From: an uncultured Atopobiaceae bacterium | Lineage (GTDB): Bacteria; Actinomycetota; Coriobacteriia; Coriobacteriales; Atopobiaceae | Reading direction: 5' to 3' | Length of the DNA: 9,191 nt | Assembly: GCA_944321005.1 (NCBI GenBank) | Contig: CALUJT010000072.1 | Coordinates: 1-9,191, forward strand | Part shown: one piece after another, positions 1 to 4,765 of the stretch | Layout of the letters: each line of letters begins with the position of its first letter | Numbering within the stretch: position 1 is the stretch's first letter | Notes under the pieces: model-generated | Told to the model about the DNA's origin: nothing | Database searches by the model: none | Seen by the model: only the letters and a program-made list of their open reading frames with translations | Translations under genes and position numbers: made by a program

Positions 1-77
1 CCTGGCAGAACCATCGTATCGGAGGGCCCGGACACTTAGCGGAGGCCGCCCATCTCCAGAGTGGTTTAAAAGCGTTA
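1..77. other. unassigned left edge
   Basis: I cannot assign this stretch. On the + strand, frame 1 reads a short tail ending at a TAG at 37-39, which could be the last dozen codons of an upstream gene. Frames 2 and 3 are also open here and third-position composition does not decide between them. No tRNA-like cloverleaf or T-rich terminator is visible. Confidence 0.2.
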
Positions 78-108
78 GCGTGCAAAAGGGACAGGCACTT
101 TTGCACGC
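78..108. repeat. short palindrome with GGGACAGGCA loop (repeat copy A)
   Basis: Perfect 11-bp inverted repeat, GCGTGCAAAAG (78-88) and CTTTTGCACGC (98-108), around a 9-nt loop. GGGACAGGCA spans 88-97. The core is related to those in the elements at 2720-2789, 6496-6549 and 6858-6943. No T-run follows on either strand, so it is not a textbook terminator. It resembles REP-type elements mobilised by RAYT (TnpA-REP) transposases, which is an inference because no transposase is in the window. Confidence 0.65.
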
Positions 109-112
109 CGAC

Positions 113-124
113 GTGCTAGCCTAG
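113..124 (+). promoter_or_regulatory. candidate -10 region for the exonuclease gene
   Basis: GTGCTAGCCTAG closely resembles GTGCTAGGCTTAG found at 1357-1369 before the aminopeptidase. The hexamer TAGCCT (117-122) would serve as -10 and place transcription start near 129. No convincing -35 is visible at 16-18 nt spacing. A start site there would suit translation from 180 better than from 138. Weak evidence. Confidence 0.25.
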
Positions 125-179
125 AGGGTCGTCGGGCGTGCCCGGCGGCCCTTTCGTACGTCGTCGAGAGCGGGGACCA

Positions 180-1142
180 GTGGACCTCAGCCAAGCCATA
201 GAGTGCGCGAACGCCTTCGTCTTCCCGGGGTTTCTCACGGATGACGCCTCGCTCTCCGCGGAGCGGGCCAAGAACGAGGAGGCGCTCGGCATCCTGCGCG
301 CCGCCTGGGCGGAGGCGCCGGCCGGCAGGGAGCCCTTCCCGTACGACCTGGTCCTCTCGCTCGCGGACCGCAACCGCGACGTCTGCGACCGCTTTGGCAT
401 AGAGAAGCTCCGCGACGTCTCTCCCTCGAGCCTCGCGCGCGGCCTCTCCAGCGCGGACCTCATCCACGCCGTGGCCGTGCTCCAGCACCGGACGGACGCG
501 CAGGTCACTGCCCTCTCCGGCCCGGACGCGCGCGACCTCAACGTGGCCTGGGTGGACGCCCCGGTCTCCGGTATGGTGGTGGGCATCGACATAGAGACCA
601 CCGACCGCGACCCCGCCCGCGGCTACATCATCAACGTGGGCCTCGAGTTCATGACCGTGGGGCCCAAGGCCAAGCCGCACGACCCCTTTGCCGGCTACTT
701 CGGCCTGCCGCAGATGTACGCCGAGAAGGGCGTGCCGCTGGCGGACATCCACAAGATCTCGTGGTCCGACCTCGACGGCCGCAGGCCATTCCGCGAGGAC
801 AAGCAGGTCCAGGCCGCGCTTCTCGCCGCGCTCACGGCCTATCCCTTCATGGCGCACAACGCCGCCTTCGAGGACTCCTGGTTCATGCTGCACATCGACG
901 GCTACGCCGAGGCGCGCAAGGCGGGCCGCGTGGTGCCCATAGACACGCGCGACATCTGCCGCCGCGTTGACCCCGAGACCAAGACCCTCCCGCACGAGCA
1001 GCGACCGGCCTCGCTCGAGAGCTGGGCGCGCCGGCGTGGCACGCTCAAGGCGGGGGAGTCCGAGCGCCACCTCGGACTCGACGACGTGGAGCTCATGCTC
1101 GCCACCGTGCAGGCGGAGTTTACGGCCCGCAACATGCTGTAG
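180..1142 (+). CDS. DnaQ-like DEDDh 3'-5' exonuclease
   Basis: Predicted 3'-5' exonuclease of the RNase T/DnaQ superfamily, acting on DNA or RNA ends with two metal ions; the exact substrate is unknown. From the GTG at 180 it is 320 aa. All three Exo motifs are present: Exo I DIETT (D137, E139), Exo II HNAAFED (H226 to D232) and Exo III HLGLDD (H297, D302), giving the DEDDh set. The first ~130 residues precede the nuclease fold and match no domain I recognise. An in-frame GTG at 138 would add 14 residues, but only 7 of those 14 codons end in G/C, whereas codons after 180 nearly all do, so I chose 180. Neither start has a strong ribosome site (GAGAG at 166-170 for 180; AGAGGG at 123-128 for 138). 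It is not a polymerase subunit by context: no replication gene adjoins it and it appears monocistronic. Confidence 0.85.
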   Translation: MDLSQAIECANAFVFPGFLTDDASLSAERAKNEEALGILRAAWAEAPAGREPFPYDLVLSLADRNRDVCDRFGIEKLRDVSPSSLARGLSSADLIHAVAVLQHRTDAQVTALSGPDARDLNVAWVDAPVSGMVVGIDIETTDRDPARGYIINVGLEFMTVGPKAKPHDPFAGYFGLPQMYAEKGVPLADIHKISWSDLDGRRPFREDKQVQAALLAALTAYPFMAHNAAFEDSWFMLHIDGYAEARKAGRVVPIDTRDICRRVDPETKTLPHEQRPASLESWARRRGTLKAGESERHLGLDDVELMLATVQAEFTARNML

Positions 1143-1180
1143 GCCCCGCCGGGCGACGCTCGGATCGCGCGCCGGCGCCG

Positions 1181-1242
1181 CGCCCGTCTCCGAGGGTATG
1201 CGCACCGCCCCTGAGGGTATGTACAGTATTGCGAGACGGGCG
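1181..1242. repeat. inverted repeat flanking operator sites 1 and 2
   Basis: CGCCCGTCTC (1181-1190) and GAGACGGGCG (1233-1242) form a perfect 10-bp inverted repeat enclosing the first two operator-like 12-mers. A second imperfect pair lies outside it: CTTCTCGCCAGCG (1245-1257) is mirrored by CGCTGGGCGAGAAG (1344-1357) with one extra base, enclosing sites 3 and 4. Together these give much of the region a large-scale dyad. Function unknown; DNA looping or a structured leader are possible. Confidence 0.5.
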
Positions 1243-1329
1243 TTCTTCTCGCCAGCGCTCTGACCAGCGAGTATTCTTCTGGGGACTTTTGGTGAGGTGT
1301 ACATACCCTGAAGGGGTGGTGTACACACC
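1195..1329. promoter_or_regulatory. array of four 12-bp operator-like sites (GGTGTACATACC type)
   Basis: Four copies of a near-palindromic 12-mer occur. On the + strand they read GGTATGCGCACC (1195-1206), GGTATGTACAGT (1216-1227), GGTGTACATACC (1296-1307) and GGTGTACACACC (1318-1329). The first two are in one orientation and the last two inverted. Centres within pairs are 21 and 22 bp apart, about two helical turns, and the inner sites are 80 bp apart. This is the geometry expected for cooperative binding of a dimeric regulator, possibly with looping, upstream of the M18 aminopeptidase. I do not recognise the operator; its GTGTAC core is broadly GntR-like. No obvious cognate regulator is adjacent. 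Confidence 0.6.
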
Positions 1330-1356
1330 CTCCCTCGTGATGCCGCTGGGCGAGAA

Positions 1357-1369
1357 GTGCTAGGCTTAG
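1357..1369 (+). promoter_or_regulatory. candidate -10 region for the aminopeptidase gene
   Basis: GTGCTAGGCTTAG contains an extended -10-like TGcTAGGCT (hexamer TAGGCT, 1361-1366), placing transcription start near 1373 and giving a leader of about 27 nt. It resembles the GTGCTAGCCTAG at 113-124. The -35 candidate at 17-18 nt spacing is poor (GTGATG at 1337-1342), consistent with dependence on an activator or on the operator array upstream. Confidence 0.35.
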
Positions 1370-1399
1370 CGGCCGTGTGACCGCGAGAGAAGGAGAGCT

Positions 1400-2719
1400 A
1401 TGAGCGAGAAGGACGCGGCCTCCGGGCTCGTCGAGTTCATCCGCGCGTGCCCGAGCGCGTTTCATGCCGCGGCGGAGATCTCCCGCCGCCTGGACGAGGC
1501 GGGGTTCACGCACCTCCCCGAGGGCGGCGCCTGGTGCGTGGAGCCGGGCGGGCGCTACTACACGACGCGCAACAACTCGAGCGTGGTGGCCCTCAAGGTG
1601 GGCTCAGAGCTCGACACCTACCACTTCCAGATGGCGGCGGCGCACGGCGACTCGCCCTCCTACAAGGTCAAGACCGTGCCCGAGCTCGAGGGGCCGGACG
1701 GCTACCTGCGCCTCGACGTGGAGGCGTACGGCGGGGCGCTCGACTACACGTGGTTCGACCGGCCGCTCGGCCTCGCCGGGCGCGTCCTCGTGCGCGAGGG
1801 CTCGCGCGTGGAGAGCAGGCTCGTCAACCTTGACCGCGACGTCTGCCTCATCCCGAGCGTGGCCATCCACTTCGACCGCAGCCGCGGGCTCGCGCCTCAG
1901 CTCAACCGCGCCGTCGACCTCGTGCCCATGCTCTCCGCAGGGGCGCTCGGGCGGGGCGCCTTCGAGCAGATGGTGGCGCACGAGGCCGGAGTGGAGCCCT
2001 CCGACGTGCTGGGGCACGACCTCTACCTCGTGGTGCGCAACGAGCCGCGCGTCTGGGGCGAGGCGGGGGAGTTCGTCTCCGGCGGGCGCCTCGACGACCT
2101 CCAGTGCGCCTACGCCGCGCTCGAGGCCTTCCTCGCCGCGGAGAACGCGCACGACGTCTCCGTGCTCACGTGCTTCGACAACGAGGAGGTGGGCTCCGGC
2201 ACCAAGCAGGGCGCGCGCTCCACGCTGCTCGCGGACACGCTGCGCCGCACGAGCGCGGCGCTCGGCCGCAGCTACGACGAGCACCTTCGCGCCCTTGCCG
2301 GTTCCATGCTCGTGAGCTGCGACAACGCCCACGCCGTGCACCCCAACCACCCCGAGGGGCACGACCCGGCCAACCGCTGCCGCATCAACGGCGGCCTCGC
2401 CATCAAGGAGGCGGCGAACCAGCACTACTGCACGGACGCCTTCAGCCGCGCGGTCATTCTAGCCATCCTGGACCGGGCGGGCGTGCCGCACCAGGTCTTC
2501 GCCAACCGCTCCGACATGGCGGGCGGCTCCACGCTGGGCAACCTCTCCAACGCGCAGGTGAGCGTGCACGCCATCGACGTGGGCCTCCCGCAGCTCGCGA
2601 TGCACTCCGCCTACGAGACCGCCGGCGCCCGCGACACCGAGCTCGGGATCGCCGGCCTGCGCGCCTTCTTCGAGACCAACGTGGTCATCGACGGCGCCAA
2701 CGCAGCCGACCTCCGCTGA
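1400..2719 (+). CDS. M18 family zinc aminopeptidase
   Basis: Cytoplasmic dinuclear-zinc aminopeptidase of family M18 (aspartyl aminopeptidase/ApeB type), which removes N-terminal residues, typically acidic ones, from peptides. At 439 aa it has the normal length. The expected metal and catalytic elements appear in order: AHGDSPSYK with H82, GGRLDD with bridging D232, FDNEEVGSG with catalytic E262 and zinc ligand E263, CDNAHAVHPN with D308, and QLAMHSAYE with H402. The ATG at 1400 follows AAGGAG (1390-1395) at 4 nt. No signal peptide is present. It is monocistronic: an operator array lies upstream, and the TGA abuts a 70-nt palindrome. Exact substrate preference cannot be read from sequence. 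The M18 assignment is secure; the regulation implied by the upstream repeats is inference. Confidence 0.95.
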   Translation: MSEKDAASGLVEFIRACPSAFHAAAEISRRLDEAGFTHLPEGGAWCVEPGGRYYTTRNNSSVVALKVGSELDTYHFQMAAAHGDSPSYKVKTVPELEGPDGYLRLDVEAYGGALDYTWFDRPLGLAGRVLVREGSRVESRLVNLDRDVCLIPSVAIHFDRSRGLAPQLNRAVDLVPMLSAGALGRGAFEQMVAHEAGVEPSDVLGHDLYLVVRNEPRVWGEAGEFVSGGRLDDLQCAYAALEAFLAAENAHDVSVLTCFDNEEVGSGTKQGARSTLLADTLRRTSAALGRSYDEHLRALAGSMLVSCDNAHAVHPNHPEGHDPANRCRINGGLAIKEAANQHYCTDAFSRAVILAILDRAGVPHQVFANRSDMAGGSTLGNLSNAQVSVHAIDVGLPQLAMHSAYETAGARDTELGIAGLRAFFETNVVIDGANAADLR

Positions 2720-2789
2720 TTGCACAAAACGGGACGTGCCTGAAACGTGCAAGTTGTTGCACGTTTCAGGCACGTCCCGTTTTGTGCAA
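2720..2789. repeat. 33-bp-arm perfect palindrome (repeat copy B)
   Basis: Positions 2720-2752 are perfectly mirrored by 2757-2789 around the loop GTTG. The arm holds GGGACGTGCCTGAAACGTGC (2731-2750), identical to 6877-6896 in copy D, with an outer flank TTGCACAAAAC that differs from copy D. It starts on the base after the aminopeptidase stop codon. An RNA copy would make a very stable hairpin that could protect the 3' end or terminate transcription, but no T-run follows. A REP/MITE-like origin is inferred. Confidence 0.85.
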
Positions 2790-2792
2790 GGG

Positions 2793-2849
2793 TGTTCCGC
2801 AGGTCCGCGCGGGAGGTCTCCCGACGCCCGCAATATGAGCTGCGGAACA
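2793..2849. repeat. nested stem-loop element between convergent genes
   Basis: TGTTCCGCAG (2793-2802) and CTGCGGAACA (2840-2849) form a perfect 10-bp outer stem. Inside it, GCGCGGGA (2807-2814) pairs with TCCCG-A-CGC (2819-2827) around a 4-nt loop with one bulged A. The remainder, about 2828-2839, is unpaired. No protein-coding potential is evident. It could be part of a bidirectional terminator region, a structured RNA, or a decayed repeat. Confidence 0.4.
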
Positions 2850-2887
2850 TGTTGCGTCCCGCGACGGCGTGGAATACTCGAAGATAC

Positions 2888-2937
2888 AGAGGACCCCTCG
2901 CGTCCCGTTTGCCATGCCGGGACGCGAGGGGGCCTCT
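2888..2937 (-). terminator. transcription terminator of the phosphofructokinase gene
   Basis: Positions 2888-2906 and 2919-2937 form a 19-bp stem with one A/G mismatch (2893/2932); the inner 13 bp (CCCCTCGCGTCCC and its complement) are perfect, with a 12-nt loop. It lies 34 nt beyond the pfk stop on the minus strand and is followed there by a modestly T-rich stretch (GTATCTTC). The strong GC stem and position support termination of pfk; the weak U-tract lowers certainty. Confidence 0.6.
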
Positions 2938-2971
2938 CTCCTGCGCGGAGCGCCCGCGCCTTCAGCGCTCG

Positions 2972-4051
2972 CTACTCGTCGCCGAAGCTGATGCCGAGGG
3001 CCTTTGCCTCCTTGACGAGGTCGCCCTTGGGGTCGACGTACTTGAGCTTGCCGGCCACCTCCTCGAGCGGCACGCGGGTCATCTTGCCGTTGATCTGGGC
3101 GATCATCACGCCGAACTTGCCCTTGAGGCAGGCGAGCGCCGCCTCGACGCCGCACTGCGTCGCGAAGATGCGGTCCTGGGCGTCGGGGGTGCCGCCGCGC
3201 TGGGTGTGCCCGGGGACGGCGATGCGGATCTCGCGCCCGGTGCGCTTGTCGATCTCGTTCGCGATGTCGTAGGCCACCGAGGGCGTGGTGCGGGCCGCCA
3301 CGAGCTTCTTGTACTCCTTCTTGGAGAGCGCAGCCTCCTCCTTGGAGATTGCGCCCTCTGCCACCACGACGATGGTGAAGCGCGAGCCGGCCTTGTCGCG
3401 CTCCTCGATCACGCGGATGACGTTCTCGATGTCATAGGGAATCTCGGGGATGAGGATGACGTCCGCGCCGCCGGCGACGCCCGCGTAGAGCGGGATCCAG
3501 CCCACCTTGTGTCCCATGATCTCGATCACGAAGACGCGGCCGTGGGAGCTCGCCGTGGTGTGGATCTCGTCGATGCAGCGGGTGGCGACCTCGACGGAGC
3601 TCGTGAAGCCGAAGGTCATGTCCGTGCCGTAGGTGTCGTTGTCGATGGTCTTGGGCAGCGCGATGACGTTCAGGCCCTCCTGGGAGAGGCGGTTGGCCGT
3701 CTTGGTGGAGCCGTTGCCGCCGAGCATGAACAGGCAGTCCAGCTTGAGCTTCCTGTAGGTGTCCTTCATCGCCTGGACCTTGTTGATGCCGTCGGCCTCG
3801 GGCGTGTCGAGCAGCTTGAACGGGGTGCGGCTCGTGCCCAGCACGGTGCCGCCGCGGGTGAGCAGGCCGGAGAAGTCGCGGTTGTCCATCATGCGGTAGC
3901 GCTCGTAGATGAGGCCCTGGTAGCCGTCCTCGAAGCCGTAGACCTCGACGGGCTCGCCGGCCTGGCGATAGAGCGTCTTGACGATGCCGCGCATGGTGGC
4001 GTTGAGCGCCTGGCAGTCGCCGCCGCTCGTGAGAAGGCCGATTCTCAGCAT
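2972..4051 (-). CDS. pfkA: 6-phosphofructokinase (PKTIDND-type)
   Basis: Glycolytic enzyme phosphorylating fructose 6-phosphate to fructose 1,6-bisphosphate; 359 aa. The start is the ATG at 4051, preceded by AGGAAGGG on the minus strand; an upstream in-frame start at 4096 would add 15 uncharacteristic residues. Visible elements: GGDCQALN (10-17, where most families have GGDxPGxN), GGNGS (111-115), PKTIDND (133-139, catalytic D137), HGR (R172), MGH (179-181, in place of MGR) and QRGG (284-287). Gly114 is the residue linked to ATP use, while Lys134 is the one found in pyrophosphate-dependent enzymes. The G-plus-K combination is known in ATP-dependent actinobacterial enzymes, so ATP is the better guess, but the phosphoryl donor should be treated as open. 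Asn113 replaces the usual Mg-associated Asp. The gene is monocistronic, divergent from the helical protein at 4227 and convergent with the aminopeptidase. Confidence 0.93.
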   Translation of the reverse strand: MLRIGLLTSGGDCQALNATMRGIVKTLYRQAGEPVEVYGFEDGYQGLIYERYRMMDNRDFSGLLTRGGTVLGTSRTPFKLLDTPEADGINKVQAMKDTYRKLKLDCLFMLGGNGSTKTANRLSQEGLNVIALPKTIDNDTYGTDMTFGFTSSVEVATRCIDEIHTTASSHGRVFVIEIMGHKVGWIPLYAGVAGGADVILIPEIPYDIENVIRVIEERDKAGSRFTIVVVAEGAISKEEAALSKKEYKKLVAARTTPSVAYDIANEIDKRTGREIRIAVPGHTQRGGTPDAQDRIFATQCGVEAALACLKGKFGVMIAQINGKMTRVPLEEVAGKLKYVDPKGDLVKEAKALGISFGDE

Positions 4052-4086
4052 GATGGTTCCCTTCCTGCCGTTCCAGTGATGACGAG

Positions 4087-4092
4087 ATTCTT
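4087..4092 (-). promoter_or_regulatory. weak candidate -10 for pfkA
   Basis: On the minus strand AAGAAT, preceded by TGC, sits 35 nt before the pfk ATG. That would give transcription start near 4080 and a leader of about 29 nt. No good -35 is visible at 16-18 nt. Offered only as the best candidate in the divergent gap. Confidence 0.2.
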
Positions 4093-4128
4093 GCACTTCC
4101 GTCGAGGAAAGGTGGGCGACTATCCGCC

Positions 4129-4202
4129 AACGGTATCGTTCTCATTTGTGACAGGGGGCAGGAGGCATTGTCACCGCTGCGTTCCCCTGTCACACTGTGT
4201 GA
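4129..4202. promoter_or_regulatory. palindromic motifs in the pfkA / 139-aa gene divergent gap
   Basis: The 175-nt gap holds several inverted motifs. AACGGTATCGTT (4129-4140) is a near-palindrome. GTGACAGGGG (4148-4157) and CCCCTGTCAC (4184-4193) form a perfect 10-bp inverted repeat, with a further TGTCAC between them (4169-4174). TCACACTGTGTGA (4190-4202) has 6-bp arms. These may be operators for the divergent pair. The GTGACAGGGG pair could instead be another REP-like palindrome, since it shares GACAGG with the GGGACAGG elements elsewhere in the window. Confidence 0.4.
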
Positions 4203-4226
4203 GGTGTCGGCAGGGGAGGGAGAGGC

Positions 4227-4646
4227 ATGACGCCAGACGAGAAGAACGAGGTCTCCGAGGCCGTGGCTGCCGGGCGCCGCGCGCTCGCGAGCCTCGAGCG
4301 GGCGGCGGGCGCGCTGGAGAGCGCGAGCAACTGGGGCGCCTTCGACCTCTTCCTCGGCGGCGCAATCTCGAGCCTCGTCAAGCACGCGCGACTGGGGGGC
4401 GCCCGCGAGGCGCTCGAGGCCGCCCGCGACGACCTCTACGACTTCACGCGCGAGCTGCGCGACGTCTCCGACATCGAGGTGCTGCGCATGGACGTGGGCG
4501 CCCTCGCCACCGCGCTCGACGTCCTCTTCGACAACCCGTTCGTCGACCTCTACGTGCAGAAGAAGATCGAGGACGCCCGCGACAACGTGGCCGCCGCCGT
4601 CCGCGCCACGCGTACGGTCCTGGCAAGGCTCGAGGCGGCGAGGTAG
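4227..4646 (+). CDS. uncharacterised small all-helical protein
   Basis: 139-aa protein with a strong ribosome site (GGGGAGGGA at 4213-4221) and high third-position GC. I do not recognise it as a named family. It is predicted almost entirely alpha-helical and acidic, without cysteine, signal peptide or a hydrophobic segment long enough for a membrane helix, so it is probably a cytoplasmic helical bundle. Possibly diagnostic segments are NWGAFDLFLGG (35-45) followed by ISSLVKH (47-53), and DNPFVDLYVQKKIEDAR in the C-terminal third. It lies between divergent pfkA and paaK, with a separate candidate promoter before paaK, so co-function with either neighbour is not implied. A hairpin overlaps its stop codon. 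Confidence 0.8.
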   Translation: MTPDEKNEVSEAVAAGRRALASLERAAGALESASNWGAFDLFLGGAISSLVKHARLGGAREALEAARDDLYDFTRELRDVSDIEVLRMDVGALATALDVLFDNPFVDLYVQKKIEDARDNVAAAVRATRTVLARLEAAR

Positions 4647-4658
4647 CCGCTCGCCGCC
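4634..4658 (+). terminator. possible terminator overlapping the stop of the 139-aa gene
   Basis: GGCGGCGAG (4634-4642) pairs perfectly with CTCGCCGCC (4650-4658) around a 7-nt loop containing the TAG stop. The nearest T-rich sequence (CGTTTCGGTTTT, 4665-4676) begins 6 nt further on, so this is an imperfect intrinsic terminator. Its position favours termination before paaK. Confidence 0.35.
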
Positions 4659-4721
4659 GGCGCCCGTTTCGGTTTTCGAACGGCTTGCGAGGGCCCGGCT
4701 CTTCTCGCCCCGGCTTCGCCT

Positions 4722-4727
4722 TAGAAT
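4722..4727 (+). promoter_or_regulatory. candidate -10 for the paaK-ACT operon
   Basis: TAGAAT, within TTAGAAT, lies 38 nt before the paaK ATG and matches the -10 consensus at 5 of 6 positions. The region 16-18 nt upstream shows no recognisable -35. The implied leader is about 30 nt. Confidence 0.4.
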
Positions 4728-4765
4728 CTCCACATCCGTGTACCACCAGGAAAGGGCAGGCAGAG

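Noticed and set aside
1..39. Possible C-terminal tail of an upstream gene in frame 1
   Set aside because: Only a dozen codons with no motif, and the other frames are equally open, so it cannot be supported as a feature.
75..1328. 417-codon open frame on the minus strand
   Set aside because: Antisense shadow of the exonuclease gene, which has all three Exo motifs; the minus-strand translation is low-complexity Arg/Val/Gly/Ala-rich with no motif.
1604..2425. 273-codon minus-strand open frame within the aminopeptidase gene
   Set aside because: Shadow frame; the plus strand encodes all M18 zinc ligands.
2720..2789. Palindrome as a simple intrinsic terminator
   Set aside because: No T-run follows on either strand and its core is repeated elsewhere, so I list it as a repeat, although it may still affect transcript ends.
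2972..4051. Naming the phosphofructokinase as pyrophosphate-dependent
   Set aside because: PKTIDND alone suggests PPi, but GGNGS has Gly where PPi enzymes have Asp; the evidence is mixed and the donor is left open.
2747..4765. Long in-frame extension upstream of paaK (several hundred codons)
   Set aside because: It runs antisense through pfkA and in the wrong frame through the 139-aa gene. A ribosome-site-like sequence and the PaaK family length fix the start at 4766. Long antisense open frames are a by-product of high GC.
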